Of a DNA stretch of 64,000 nucleotides, positions 8,079 through 17,322 are shown one piece after another. Position 1 is the stretch's first letter, and each line of letters starts with the position of its first letter. Source of the DNA: Rhodoferax sp. (lineage in GTDB: Bacteria > Pseudomonadota > Gammaproteobacteria > Burkholderiales > Burkholderiaceae_C); the NCBI RefSeq assembly GCF_030697375.1, contig NZ_JAUYQD010000044.1:124001-188000 (forward strand), read 5' to 3'. A model generated the notes under the pieces. The model was given only the letters and a program-made list of their open reading frames with translations, did not search any database and had not been told where the DNA came from. The translations under genes were made by a program, and so were the position numbers.

Positions 8079-9716
8079 ATGTACGGCCCAGGGCTGACCA
8101 TGGAAATGCGCCGCTTCTCGGCGGGCATGCGTGTCATCACCGCACTGCTTTGCACCGCTTTGTTTTTCACGCTGGATGCCGCTCTGAATTTTCGTGCGTT
8201 GGGGGTCATGGTCGTGTACAGCATATGGTCCGCGTGGCTGCTTTGGGTCGAAGCCAGTGGACGGACCCGGTATTCAGCGCTGTGGACCTACTGGATTGAT
8301 GTGGCCTGGTCATGCCTGATCATGAAACTGTGGAGCATCGGAGCCATGATGATGGTCTTCACGCTGGTACACCCTGTGGTGCTTGCCACCATTGGTTATG
8401 GCATAGGCCAAGGCCTGCTTCTCGCGTTCTTTGCGCTGCTGATTACCCTGGGCTTGTTGATCGACAACGGCAGTGAGTTCATGCGTGGCCTGGGTTGGCG
8501 CCAAAGCATACAAGTGCTGCTACTGCTGTCTTTGGTTCCCGCTGCAGCCATGATCGCGCGGCCCATGGGCATCCGTCTTCGTTGGATCGCCATGCTGGAT
8601 GAACTCGAAGCCCAGTTGGACGCGCGCCGAGGTCTGGAGTCCACTTGCACAGAATTGGCAGAGCGCTTACGCCATGCCACGCAAGCCGATGTCGTGGCGC
8701 TCGTATTGCCGAGCCATCTGGGCGCTCCCGCGATGATCTCCAGCCGCGACGACGCTTGCTTTCGCACCACAACAGAGATCCATACCCACCTTGAAAACCT
8801 GCTGTCACGCGTCCCCGCGTGCCCCATGAGCCACACGGCGCGCCACTGGTGGGATCCACGCCCCAGTACACAACTGCATACCGATATTCCGCTACCCGAG
8901 GGGCTCGCCGGCCACCTTGCCGAACTGGCCAAGACCTTGGACACGCGCAACCTGCACGTCATACCGCTGACACGCTACGCCCACCACCACGGCCACTTGC
9001 TGGTGGGCTACCGAAATCAGCGCCATGATGAATACAAGGTCGCCTCGCTGACCAAAGCCGCGCCCGAACTACTGCATATCATCGAGCGGGCCACGCTGGT
9101 GGACCAATTGCAGGAAGAAAGCGCCAACCATGAACGCGCACGCATTGGCAGAGACTTGCACGACAGCGCCATCCAACCCTACCTCGGGCTGAAGTACGCC
9201 GTCGAATCTGTGGCCCTGCGTATTCCGGCCGACAACCCAGCGCGCGCGGAGCTGGACGCCTTGGCCGAATTGGTGAATGGCGAAGTATTCGTGCTGCGTG
9301 AACTGATCTCCGGTCTGCGCACGGGAAACAACCCGGGGGACAACGCCCTCGTGCCCGCAGTGCGGCGCCAAATTCTGCGTTTTTCCTTGCTCTTTGGCAT
9401 TGATGTCGAGCTCGACTGCCCCGACACCCTGGCGACCACCCGCACCATGGCCAGCTCCCTATTTCACATGGTCAACGAGGTGCTCAACAATATTCGCAAA
9501 CACACCGCCGCGTGCCGCGTCTGGATTAGCTTGTCCATCCAGTCCTCCTCGATTTATCTCGTGGTGCGCGACGATGCAGGCAGCATTCAAGGCCGTCCCG
9601 CGAACGACTTCCGTCCCGTCTCGCTCATCGAACGTATCGGCGAATTGAATGGCACCCTGCATATCAGCCGTCCAGACAGCCTGAACACCAAACTCGTGAT
9701 ACGGATACCCCTGTAG
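8079..9716 (+). CDS. Membrane sensor histidine kinase, NarX/DegS type (HisKA_3)
   Basis: The 545-residue protein has about five to six membrane helices in the first 170 residues, a poorly conserved middle sensor region (about 185-340), then a HisKA_3 dimerisation domain with the phospho-acceptor histidine in ARIGRDLHDSAIQPYL, and an ATPase domain with N-box HMVNEVLNNIRKH and a weak G-box. This architecture pairs with LuxR-type response regulators, one of which follows 153 bp downstream. It stands at the head of the Tad pilus locus and probably regulates it (inference). Input signal unknown. Starts at 8079 or at ATG 8100 are both possible. Confidence 0.85.
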   Translation: MYGPGLTMEMRRFSAGMRVITALLCTALFFTLDAALNFRALGVMVVYSIWSAWLLWVEASGRTRYSALWTYWIDVAWSCLIMKLWSIGAMMMVFTLVHPVVLATIGYGIGQGLLLAFFALLITLGLLIDNGSEFMRGLGWRQSIQVLLLLSLVPAAAMIARPMGIRLRWIAMLDELEAQLDARRGLESTCTELAERLRHATQADVVALVLPSHLGAPAMISSRDDACFRTTTEIHTHLENLLSRVPACPMSHTARHWWDPRPSTQLHTDIPLPEGLAGHLAELAKTLDTRNLHVIPLTRYAHHHGHLLVGYRNQRHDEYKVASLTKAAPELLHIIERATLVDQLQEESANHERARIGRDLHDSAIQPYLGLKYAVESVALRIPADNPARAELDALAELVNGEVFVLRELISGLRTGNNPGDNALVPAVRRQILRFSLLFGIDVELDCPDTLATTRTMASSLFHMVNEVLNNIRKHTAACRVWISLSIQSSSIYLVVRDDAGSIQGRPANDFRPVSLIERIGELNGTLHISRPDSLNTKLVIRIPL

Positions 9717-9869
9717 CCAATGCGGCGCCACGGACACCCGACCGATTCACTTTGCGAATGCAATTTTCGACCTGCATGTCTGCTGTTGCGTTCGCGCAAT
9801 TGGCAAGTTCCTATTTTTGAATCTACTCACACCTTCCAAGGTCCTCTGTTCGAAAGAAAAGGGAAAACA

Positions 9870-10610
9870 ATGAGTTATAGCAATACCCTCAACGCCGGCA
9901 TCGAAGCCGCGCAGCGAACGATCCGGGTGTTTGTGGCCGAGGACCATCAAATCACCCTCTGGGGCCTGCGCCGACTGATCGATGCATCCGGCCCGCGCAT
10001 GGAAGTGATCGGTACCGCAAGTTCACGCACGGAACTTTTGAACCACGATGCCGCCGCCACGGCCGACGTCATTTTGCTCGACCTAGATCTCGGTGGCGAT
10101 GATGCGATGGCCTCGTTGGCCTCTCTGCGCCAACGCTGCCCGGGGCAGATACTTGTACTCACCGCGTCCGACAACGTGGACCAGCACCGTGCCGCCATGT
10201 TGAAGGGCGCGCGTGGTGTCATCCACAAATCAGCCCCTGCACACAGTATTTTGCAGGCCATCGAGAAGGTGAACCATGGCGAAATCTGGCTTGACCATGT
10301 CCTCTTGGGCGAAGTGCTGGGCCTGCTGACCAATGACAGTCCCAAGACCCCTGCCCGCCAGACCGACCCCGATGCCCGGCGCATCGCCAGCCTCACCGCC
10401 CGCGAACGTGAAATCGTATTGGTCATGGTCCACCGCGCCGGTGCCAAGCAACTGGCCGTTGCCGACGAACTCGGTATGAGCGAACACACCCTGCGCAACC
10501 ACCTGACCACCATCTACAGCAAACTCGGCGTGCGTGGGCGCTTGGAACTGCATGTCTACTCCACCCAGCATGGGCTGGGTGCTGCAACACGCAGCCGGAG
10601 CGAACCATGA
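9870..10610 (+). CDS. LuxR/NarL-family response regulator
   Basis: The 246-residue protein has a receiver domain (acidic pocket VAEDHQ, phospho-acceptor Asp in ILLDLDLGG, Thr in LVLTASD, Lys in GVIHKSAP) and a C-terminal LuxR-type helix-turn-helix (LTAREREIVLVMVHR, then LGMSEHTLRNHLTTIYSKL). It is the natural partner of the upstream histidine kinase and likely controls the Tad genes. The ATG at 9870 (MSYSNTLNAG) follows GGGAAAA; a longer in-frame reading from 9720 is not protein-like. Its stop overlaps the next start (ATGA). Confidence 0.88.
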   Translation: MSYSNTLNAGIEAAQRTIRVFVAEDHQITLWGLRRLIDASGPRMEVIGTASSRTELLNHDAAATADVILLDLDLGGDDAMASLASLRQRCPGQILVLTASDNVDQHRAAMLKGARGVIHKSAPAHSILQAIEKVNHGEIWLDHVLLGEVLGLLTNDSPKTPARQTDPDARRIASLTAREREIVLVMVHRAGAKQLAVADELGMSEHTLRNHLTTIYSKLGVRGRLELHVYSTQHGLGAATRSRSEP

Positions 10611-11248
10611 GCACCGGCGCTGTCCCCCCACTGGCCGAAGGCCCGCTGACGGAATGGCTGCTGCGCGGCCTCGCCTTGCTCCTCATGGCATTTATCGTCA
10701 TCCGCTGGGGTCACGCGTGGATGGTCGATCCGTCGCGCTGGACCGCACTGCTGTTGCTGCTAACCGAGAGTTACACGCTGATGCTGGTGCTGCTGGCGCG
10801 GCGCGCCACCCAACGCGACCTGTCTGCAACGGCCATGGTGGCAACCATCTATGCAACATGTTGTGCCGTGCTGTTAACCCCGCAAGACACCATACGCCTC
10901 GCACCCGAATGGGTGGGCGTGGCCCTGCAGCTGGCCAGCATGGGCTGGCAGTTCACTGCCAAGATCGTGCTGGGCCGTTCATTCGGATTGTTGCCCGCCC
11001 AACGCGGCTTGGTGACCGGTGGGCCCTACCGCATCGTGCGCCACCCCATCTACTGCGGCTACCTGGTCGGTCACATCGGCTTCCTGGCCGCCAATTTTTC
11101 GATACGCAACACCATCGTCCTGGCGCTGCTGTACGTCGCCCAAGTGGTTCGCATCCTGCGCGAAGAGGCGATGCTGGCGGCCAGCGACACCAACTACCGG
11201 AGCTACCAGCAAAAAGTGCGTTGGCGCCTACTGCCATTCGTTTTCTAA
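10607..11248 (+). CDS. Isoprenylcysteine carboxyl methyltransferase (ICMT)-like membrane protein
   Basis: The 213-residue protein has five or six membrane helices and the C-terminal signature of the ICMT/PEMT family of integral-membrane S-adenosylmethionine methyltransferases: TGGPYRIVRHPIYCGYL, followed by REEAMLAASDTNYRSY. The bacterial substrate is unknown. It is translationally coupled (4-bp overlap) to the response regulator, and lies between two signalling proteins and the Flp pilins, an unusual position that suggests a role in Tad regulation or pilin/membrane modification (inference). Confidence 0.75.
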   Translation: MSTGAVPPLAEGPLTEWLLRGLALLLMAFIVIRWGHAWMVDPSRWTALLLLLTESYTLMLVLLARRATQRDLSATAMVATIYATCCAVLLTPQDTIRLAPEWVGVALQLASMGWQFTAKIVLGRSFGLLPAQRGLVTGGPYRIVRHPIYCGYLVGHIGFLAANFSIRNTIVLALLYVAQVVRILREEAMLAASDTNYRSYQQKVRWRLLPFVF

Positions 11249-11342
11249 ACTGCGCACCGGCGCCGCCCCTGGGAGCAAACTCCCTCCATCCCGCGCCAGC
11301 GCATCCCATGTACATCCATCCGGGCCGGCCTAGCATGGAGCA

Positions 11343-11846
11343 ATGCCGCAACCTCCCCCTCCCAGCGCTGAACTCAGCAAGCCCGGTGCCCCCATTGGGG
11401 TACTCGTCATCGACGACCAAGCGGCCGTCCGCGAAGGCCTGGCACGGCTGATCGCATGTGCACCACTGGCGCTGCGCTATGTCAGCACCGCAGCGACCCG
11501 TGCCGATGCACTGAAAGCCGTGCACAAGTTGCAACCCGACGTCGTGGTGCTGGACGTTGATCTGGCTGGCGAGGATGGTTTGGCGCTCATCCCACAGTTC
11601 GCGCTGACATCCAACATTTTGGTGCTCACCAGCCATGGCGACCCCACTACGCGCGCCCGTGCAGCACAGCTCGGAGCCCACGCCTTCATCGAAAAACACC
11701 AACCTGCGGCTGAATTACTCCAAGCCATTGCGGACATCTGCCACCGGAAAAACCAGGGGAGGGAGAAAGCTCCCAATGGGGAAGGGACAAGTCCCCCCCC
11801 GACCATGGCTCCATCCTCCGATGCAATCAAACCGACGGGTGCCTAA
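11343..11846 (+). CDS. Stand-alone receiver-domain response regulator
   Basis: The 167-residue protein consists of a receiver domain (VLVIDDQAAVREG, phospho-acceptor in VVLDVDLAGEDG, LVLTSHGD, AFIEKHQP) with low-complexity ends and no DNA-binding output domain. Such regulators act through protein contacts. GGAG at 11336-11339 precedes the ATG. It is 9 bp upstream of the first pilin gene and could be a second target of the histidine kinase at 8079-9716. Confidence 0.82.
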   Translation: MPQPPPPSAELSKPGAPIGVLVIDDQAAVREGLARLIACAPLALRYVSTAATRADALKAVHKLQPDVVVLDVDLAGEDGLALIPQFALTSNILVLTSHGDPTTRARAAQLGAHAFIEKHQPAAELLQAIADICHRKNQGREKAPNGEGTSPPPTMAPSSDAIKPTGA

Positions 11847-11855
11847 AGTTAAGCC

Positions 11856-12038
11856 ATGAAAGCCAGCACACCCGATTTCATCCAAGGTCTCGCCGACGAA
11901 GGCGGCGTGACCGCCTTGGAATATGGCCTGTTGGCGGCATTGATTGTGGTGACGATCATTGGCGCAGTCAGCGCGGCCGGAACCTCACTCTTTGACCTCT
12001 ACAACAACTGGACTGCGAGCGTTATCGCAGCACTCTAG
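11856..12038 (+). CDS. flp: Flp/Fap-type pilin, first copy
   Basis: The 60-residue prepilin has a short leader, then GGVTALEYGLLAALIVVTIIG: the glutamate at +5 and the tyrosine after it are typical of Flp class IVb pilins, and cleavage should occur after a glycine in DEGG. The hydrophobic segment anchors the pilin until assembly by the Tad machine. A second pilin gene follows. Confidence 0.9.
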   Translation: MKASTPDFIQGLADEGGVTALEYGLLAALIVVTIIGAVSAAGTSLFDLYNNWTASVIAAL

Positions 12039-12164
12039 ACAGGGAAAACGCGAATCGCTGGTCGGCGTTACAGCAACAGGCCAGCAGGGCATTGATCCGG
12101 CCCCTCTCGGATCATTGGCAGGCGCCTCACCAGCGTCGAATGTTTTTACCGCAAGGAGCTCATC

Positions 12165-12344
12165 ATGAACGTCATTTCACTGTCCCCCCACTTCTTCCGT
12201 GATGAAGAAGCCGTCACCGCCATCGAATACGGTTTGATCGCTGCATTGGTGGGTGTCGCCGTCATCGTCGGGGCAACGGCCCTCGGCACCAACCTCAATG
12301 GGCTGTTCAGCTACATCTCCACACAGGTTGCCGCCCCAGCCTGA
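12165..12344 (+). CDS. flp: Flp-type pilin, second copy
   Basis: This 59-codon gene begins with ATG after AAGGAG (12153-12158) and encodes MNVISLSPHFFRDEEAVTAI, followed by EYGLIAALVGVAVIVG and a short soluble tail ending VAAPA. The EAVTAIEYGLIAAL core is the Flp pilin signature. The leader differs from that of the first copy (no GG before the E-A-V block), so the two pilins may be processed or incorporated differently. The 126-bp gap between the pilins shows no other gene. Confidence 0.9.
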   Translation: MNVISLSPHFFRDEEAVTAIEYGLIAALVGVAVIVGATALGTNLNGLFSYISTQVAAPA

Positions 12345-12449
12345 TTAGGCACGCAGCACCGCACGCCGCAACCCTGCGGCACTACCAAGCGACCGGGGCC
12401 CCCAGGTCCCGGTCATTCCTTCAATCCATTGGGTTTCGACGCTACCACC

Positions 12450-13019
12450 ATGACACCCCTCTCTGCCACAGCTCTGATACAGGTCATTGGACTCACGCTG
12501 CTGCTGGTCATTGCAGTCCTCCACGATATGCGTGCGCGTCGCATTCCGAACACCTTGGTCCTGGTGGGCATGGGACTGGCGTTGGGTCTGCACACCCTTG
12601 CACTGGGCATGGGCTCTGCGCCGCTCGCGGGTTACGCCTGGTGGTCACCCCTGGCGGGGCTGTTGACCGGTTTGGCCACCCTGATGCCGCTCTACCTGCT
12701 GCGCGCAACAGGCGCGGGCGATGTGAAGCTGATGGGGATGGTGGGCGCCTTCATTGGCACCCAGCCCGTGCTCGCCGCCACCTTCTACACTTTTCTGGCC
12801 GGTGGCCTGCTGTCACTGGTCTTCATGCTGCGCCCCGGCGTGGCCCGGCAGGCCCTGGCCAATGTGCGCTTCCTGGTCGGCGACTGGGTGCTGCGCACCC
12901 ACACCGGCCAGGGACTGCGCCTGGCACCGCTGAAAACCACCGCCGCACGCCTGCCCTATGCCGTGGCGATTGCGCTGGGTACGGGCGTTGCCCTGCGTTG
13001 GCCCCTCATTTCACCATGA
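12450..13019 (+). CDS. cpaA: Prepilin peptidase TadV/CpaA (A24 aspartic protease)
   Basis: The 189-residue membrane protein carries both catalytic aspartates of type IV prepilin peptidases: one in VLHDMRARRIPN and one in the GxGD motif GAGDVKLMG, separated by hydrophobic helices. It cleaves the Flp leaders, and possibly the TadE/F pseudopilins, at the inner membrane. A TTG in frame at 12429 would add seven residues; the ATG at 12450 is preferred. Confidence 0.9.
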   Translation: MTPLSATALIQVIGLTLLLVIAVLHDMRARRIPNTLVLVGMGLALGLHTLALGMGSAPLAGYAWWSPLAGLLTGLATLMPLYLLRATGAGDVKLMGMVGAFIGTQPVLAATFYTFLAGGLLSLVFMLRPGVARQALANVRFLVGDWVLRTHTGQGLRLAPLKTTAARLPYAVAIALGTGVALRWPLISP

Positions 13020-13032
13020 CCACCGCCCTGCC

Positions 13033-14391
13033 ATGAAGCCACATCCAACATCCACCGCTACGCCACGCACCGCGCCATTGCGGCCGGTCACCTTGCCTCT
13101 CGCACCGCAGACCACCGAAGAAACCGGCCTGTCGGCCACCTTCCTCGTGGAACTGGTCGCAAAAACCATGTACCAACTCGGGTTGACCCGGCTCACGGAC
13201 CTGTGCGCCCAGCTCTGCCTACCCAGCACCGTGGTGGAATCGGTATGCCAGTTCATGCGCCGTGAGTCCCTGCTTGAAGTGACGCGCCGCGGACAACATG
13301 AAGCCGATGTGCAGTTCGATCTCACCCAGGTCGGCCGCACGCGGGCCGCCGAATGGCTGACGCGCAACTCCTATATCGGCGCAGCGCCGGTACCACTGGA
13401 TGCCTACGCCCAACAGGTGCGTGCCCAATCGGTTACCAACCAAGCGATCACGGCGCACCAAGTACATGCCGCATTTTCAGACCTGGTGGTTCCTGAGGAT
13501 CTCATCGACCAGTTGGGCACGGCCGTCAATTCGGGGCGCCCCATTTTGTTGTACGGGCCATCCGGTTCGGGCAAAACGTACCTGGCAGAGCACCTACAGC
13601 GTTTGGTCGGCGGCGGCGTTGCCATTCCCTATGCCATCTGTGTGCAAGGTGAGGTCATCCGTGTCTTTGATGCGCAGTGCCATCATCCGCTGACACCCGA
13701 CGCGGGGGTGCATTCCGCGCTCGACAATCGGACCAAGACCGACACGCGCTGGGTCTTGTGCCAGCGCCCCTGTGTCATCTCTGGTGGTGAACTCACACTC
13801 GAAATGCTGGACCTCAGCTTCGACCAACGCGCGGGCTACTACGAAGCCCCGCCGCACTTCAAAGCCAACAACGGCCTGTTCATCGTCGATGACTTCGGAC
13901 GCCAAGTGATATCACCGCGCGAGCTGATGAACCGCTGGGTCGTGCCCATGGAGCGCGGCCATGACCATCTGATGCTGCGCAATGGCGGCAAGTTCACCAT
14001 CCCCTTTGATATGGTGCTGGTGTTCTCCTCGAATTTGCGCCCCGACCAGCTTGAAGACCCGGCCTTTCTGCGCCGCCTGGGCCACAAGATTGCGGTGGGC
14101 CCAGTGTCCCCTGCTGACTACGCACGGATCTTCGAACGCGACTGCGAGGCGGCAGGCATCGCGCAGGACCTGCAGGCTTTTCACCAACTCATGCACAGCT
14201 ACCACGCACACAACGGGTGCCCCCTGATGGCGTGCTACCCGCATGACTTGTTGCACTTGGTCGCCAGCCGGGCCTGCTATCTGGAGGTGCCCACGGAGTT
14301 GTCACCCGAACTGCTCGACTGGGCCTGGCATACCTATTTTGGCAATGAGGCACTGCTCAACGCGACGTCTGATTCAAGGAGACTGGCATGA
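13033..14391 (+). CDS. AAA ATPase of the Tad locus, with N-terminal winged-helix-like region
   Basis: The 452-residue protein has a winged-helix-like N-terminal part (about 40-110: LTDLCAQLCLPSTVVESVCQ, then LTQVGRTRAAEWL) and an AAA+ module: Walker A YGPSGSGKTYL, Walker B LFIVDDFGRQ, sensor-1 VFSSNLRP and an arginine-finger-like FLRRLGHK. It is not one of the canonical Tad ATPases (CpaE, CpaF), which follow later. Coupling to cpaB by a 4-bp overlap shows it belongs to the operon. Its role is unknown; a MoxR-like chaperone for assembly is one idea. Confidence 0.75.
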   Translation: MKPHPTSTATPRTAPLRPVTLPLAPQTTEETGLSATFLVELVAKTMYQLGLTRLTDLCAQLCLPSTVVESVCQFMRRESLLEVTRRGQHEADVQFDLTQVGRTRAAEWLTRNSYIGAAPVPLDAYAQQVRAQSVTNQAITAHQVHAAFSDLVVPEDLIDQLGTAVNSGRPILLYGPSGSGKTYLAEHLQRLVGGGVAIPYAICVQGEVIRVFDAQCHHPLTPDAGVHSALDNRTKTDTRWVLCQRPCVISGGELTLEMLDLSFDQRAGYYEAPPHFKANNGLFIVDDFGRQVISPRELMNRWVVPMERGHDHLMLRNGGKFTIPFDMVLVFSSNLRPDQLEDPAFLRRLGHKIAVGPVSPADYARIFERDCEAAGIAQDLQAFHQLMHSYHAHNGCPLMACYPHDLLHLVASRACYLEVPTELSPELLDWAWHTYFGNEALLNATSDSRRLA

Positions 14392-15248
14392 GATCACGCG
14401 GCATATTGATGTTATTCATAGCGCTTATTGCAGGCTTGGCTGCAGTATTTCTGGCAACGCGCTGGATGCAAAGCCAAGGCGGCGACAAGGGGCGCATTGC
14501 GGTAGCCAATACCGATATCGAGCTGGGCGGGCGCATCTCGCCCGAGATGATCCGAATGGCGGATTGGCCCATGGGCAGCGTGCCCACGGGGGCTTTTAAT
14601 GAGGGGACCAAACTGGATGGCCGCGTCGTCACCGTGGCGATGCAGCGCGGTGAACCGCTCATTGAAGCGCGGCTCGCGCCCATCGGCACCAAAGGAGGTC
14701 TGTCGGCCGTGGTGCCCCAAGGCAAGCGGGCCATGACCGTGCGCGTCAATGACGTGGTGGGTGTTGCCGGCTTCGCGCTGCCCGGCACCTATGTCGATGT
14801 CATGGTCAATACGCAGGACGAAGCAGGCCAGCGCAATGACCGCGACCACTCGGTCTCCAAAATTGTGCTCGAACGCATCCTGGTGCTCGCCGTGGCGCAG
14901 GAGGCCGACCGCGATGCCACCAAACCCAAGGTGGTGAATGCGGTCACACTGGAGCTGACACCGAAGGACGCCGAGTTGCTCGACCTGGCCCGTAGCGTGG
15001 GCACGCTCTCACTGGTGTTGCGCAACCAAACCGACCCCAAATCCACCGAAGCCACGGCCGGCGCCACCAAGGCCGAGTTACTGGGGCTGGCCAAACCTGA
15101 AACCGCCAAACCGGTCGTATCCCCAGTGGCCCACACACGGCGTGCCACTCCGCGCCTCGCCGCCGTGATCGTTGAGCCCCGAGCGGTAACACCCAGAAAC
15201 TGCGTTGAGGTCATTCGTGGTTTGAGCAAGGTGACCGAATGCTTCTAG
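14388..15248 (+). CDS. cpaB: Flp pilus assembly protein CpaB/RcpC
   Basis: The 286-residue protein has one N-terminal membrane helix (ILMLFIALIAGLAAVFLATRW), a SAF domain (VANTDIELGGRISPEMIRMADWP, then GRVVTVAMQRGEPL) and the RcpC-type region (DVVGVAGFALPGTYVDVMV). CpaB is a periplasmic assembly factor that works with the secretin CpaC. Its start overlaps the stop of the AAA ATPase gene. Confidence 0.9.
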   Translation: MRSRGILMLFIALIAGLAAVFLATRWMQSQGGDKGRIAVANTDIELGGRISPEMIRMADWPMGSVPTGAFNEGTKLDGRVVTVAMQRGEPLIEARLAPIGTKGGLSAVVPQGKRAMTVRVNDVVGVAGFALPGTYVDVMVNTQDEAGQRNDRDHSVSKIVLERILVLAVAQEADRDATKPKVVNAVTLELTPKDAELLDLARSVGTLSLVLRNQTDPKSTEATAGATKAELLGLAKPETAKPVVSPVAHTRRATPRLAAVIVEPRAVTPRNCVEVIRGLSKVTECF

Positions 15249-15286
15249 GCCGTCACCCACTACCACATCAACCAGGGAGAATAAAA

Positions 15287-17008
15287 ATGTCCTCGCCCTC
15301 ACGCGCAATCGCCATCGCCCGCATGGCACTGGCTGCGAGCCTGACTTTGCATGCCCTGGGTTCCACCGCCCAGACGAGCAAAGCCAAGCCAGCGAAGGCG
15401 CCACCGCCTGCCACTGCATCCGCCAGCCCGGAGCCCCTTTCCAGCACCGGTCTGTGCGCACGCGTCAACATCGCGCCCGTGGTGCAGATACCGGTTGGCA
15501 AGTCCACCATACTGCGGCCCAGTTCACCGATCACCCGCATCCTGCTGGGCAACCCGGAAAACGCACGCGCAGCACGGCCGAACGAAAACCCCGACGGAAA
15601 AAAAGAGGAGAACGTGAAAGCCCCCGCCATCAACACCCGCCCAGGTGTTGCCGACGTGGATGTGCTCCTGCTGGCGCCCACCGAAGTTTTTCTGCTGGGC
15701 AAGACCATTGGCGCCACCAATGTGGTGATGCTGGACCGTGAAGGCACTTGCACGGCCTTTGACGTGGTGGTCGCCATGGACACCTCATCATTGCAAACGG
15801 TGATTGGCCAACTCTTGCCCGCCGAAAAAGACATCAAGGTGACCCCGGCTTTCGATTCCATCGTGATGTCAGGCACGGTTTCGGACGGCGAAGCGCTAAC
15901 CCGCGTGACCGACCTGGCCAACGCGTATGTGCGCGGCCAGGATGGCGGTGGCCAGAGCAGCCAACGCGTCGTCAACATGCTGGAAGTTGCCGCACCCCAG
16001 CAAGTCATGCTGGAGGTCAAGGTCGCCGAAATTTCCAAAGCACTGCTCGACAAGTTTGGCATTGACTTTTCGCGCGCCTACGCACCGGGCGACGGCTCCA
16101 TGCTGCAATTTCTGTCGGGCATCTTCGGCGGCGCCGCCGCCACCGTCGGCCAGATCACCGGCACGGGGCCTGGCGGCGTTCCGTTCAGCTCGGTGGACGC
16201 GGTGGTAGGAGGCACCGTGCCGGTCGCAGGCGCCAGCGGCGGCAACGTCACGGTGGCCTACGACAGCGCAGGCCGGCCCACCTACACCACCACCTTTGGC
16301 ACGGTGCCGGGCCGCGGTGTCACCAACGTCGGCCTGAACATGCAAAAGACCGACGGCCTCGTCAAGGTGCTGGCCGAGCCCACGGTGATGGCGATCAGCG
16401 GGCAAACCGGCAGCTTCCTGGCGGGCGGAAAAATATTCATCCCGGTGTCGCAGGACAACGGCAACGGCCAAGGCCGCTCGATCACGCTGGAAGAAAAAGA
16501 GTTCGGCGTCTCCGTCAAATTCACCCCCACCGTGCTCGGCAATGGCCGCATCAACCTGCGCGTTCGCCCCGAGGTGTCCGAACTCAATGCCACGGGGATC
16601 ACGATCAGTGGCGGCGGCATCAATGCGGTGCTGCCTTCCTTCACCTCACGCAAGGCCGAAACCACCGTGCAACTGATGGATGGCCAGAGCTTTGCCATTG
16701 GCGGGTTGATCAAGAACAACACCACCACCAACATCAAGGCATTTCCCTTCCTCGGGGAGTTGCCCATCGTCGGCGCCCTGTTTCGCAGCTCTGAATTCCA
16801 GACGGACCGATCCGAGCTGGTATTCGTCATCACGCCGCGCCTCGTGAAGCCCCTGGCACCGGGCTACCGCCTGCCCACCGATGGCTATGTGCCCCCCACG
16901 CGCAGCGAGCGCATATGGGGCGGCAAGCTTGAAGGCCAACGCCGCGACGACGCCCCCAGCAACGAAGCCAGCCCCGCCCAAGGCGGTTTTGACAAGGAGA
17001 AACCATGA
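15287..17008 (+). CDS. cpaC: Tad secretin CpaC/RcpA
   Basis: The 573-residue protein begins with a signal peptide (MALAASLTLHALGSTAQ), has an N-terminal pilus-secretin domain (IPVGKSTILRPSSPITRILL... FLLGKTIGATNVVMLD) and a C-terminal secretin domain (about 340-520: KTDGLVKVLAEPTVMAISGQ, LRVRPEVSEL, FPFLGELPIVGALFRS). It forms the outer-membrane pore of the Flp pilus. A charged low-complexity insert around residue 95-115 (PNENPDGKKEEN) interrupts the N-domain. The ATG at 15287 follows AGGGAGAATAAAA. Confidence 0.92.
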   Translation: MSSPSRAIAIARMALAASLTLHALGSTAQTSKAKPAKAPPPATASASPEPLSSTGLCARVNIAPVVQIPVGKSTILRPSSPITRILLGNPENARAARPNENPDGKKEENVKAPAINTRPGVADVDVLLLAPTEVFLLGKTIGATNVVMLDREGTCTAFDVVVAMDTSSLQTVIGQLLPAEKDIKVTPAFDSIVMSGTVSDGEALTRVTDLANAYVRGQDGGGQSSQRVVNMLEVAAPQQVMLEVKVAEISKALLDKFGIDFSRAYAPGDGSMLQFLSGIFGGAAATVGQITGTGPGGVPFSSVDAVVGGTVPVAGASGGNVTVAYDSAGRPTYTTTFGTVPGRGVTNVGLNMQKTDGLVKVLAEPTVMAISGQTGSFLAGGKIFIPVSQDNGNGQGRSITLEEKEFGVSVKFTPTVLGNGRINLRVRPEVSELNATGITISGGGINAVLPSFTSRKAETTVQLMDGQSFAIGGLIKNNTTTNIKAFPFLGELPIVGALFRSSEFQTDRSELVFVITPRLVKPLAPGYRLPTDGYVPPTRSERIWGGKLEGQRRDDAPSNEASPAQGGFDKEKP

Positions 17009-17289
17009 TGCGCAACACAACTCTCTTCAGCGCAGCCCTTTGCCTGCTCAACCTTGGCGGCTGCGCCGCCTCGGGATCTCCCGACTGGGATGCCCAATTC
17101 GGTGACCGGGTGCGCAGTCTGAACGCGCAGCAGCTGATCACGCCAGCGGCGCCCACGACCAACGCGCAAATCACCCCCGCCACCGACGGGCGCAGCGCAC
17201 GCGAGGCCATGAACCGCCATGTGGAGAGCTACCGCAGCCCGCCGCCCACCACCGTCATCAACGTGGGCAGCATCGGCACCAGTCGCTGA
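17005..17289 (+). CDS. Small lipoprotein of the Tad locus
   Basis: The 94-residue protein has a signal sequence ending in LLNLGGC (lipid-anchor Cys near residue 20) followed by a mostly unstructured, Ala/Thr/Pro-rich chain. It overlaps the cpaC stop by 4 bp. Position next to the secretin suggests a pilotin-like or RcpB/CpaD-like helper, but no family resemblance is strong enough to name it. Confidence 0.65.
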   Translation: MMRNTTLFSAALCLLNLGGCAASGSPDWDAQFGDRVRSLNAQQLITPAAPTTNAQITPATDGRSAREAMNRHVESYRSPPPTTVINVGSIGTSR

Positions 17290-17322
17290 AGCCAGGCACA
17301 CCAACACCACCATGGACTTGTC

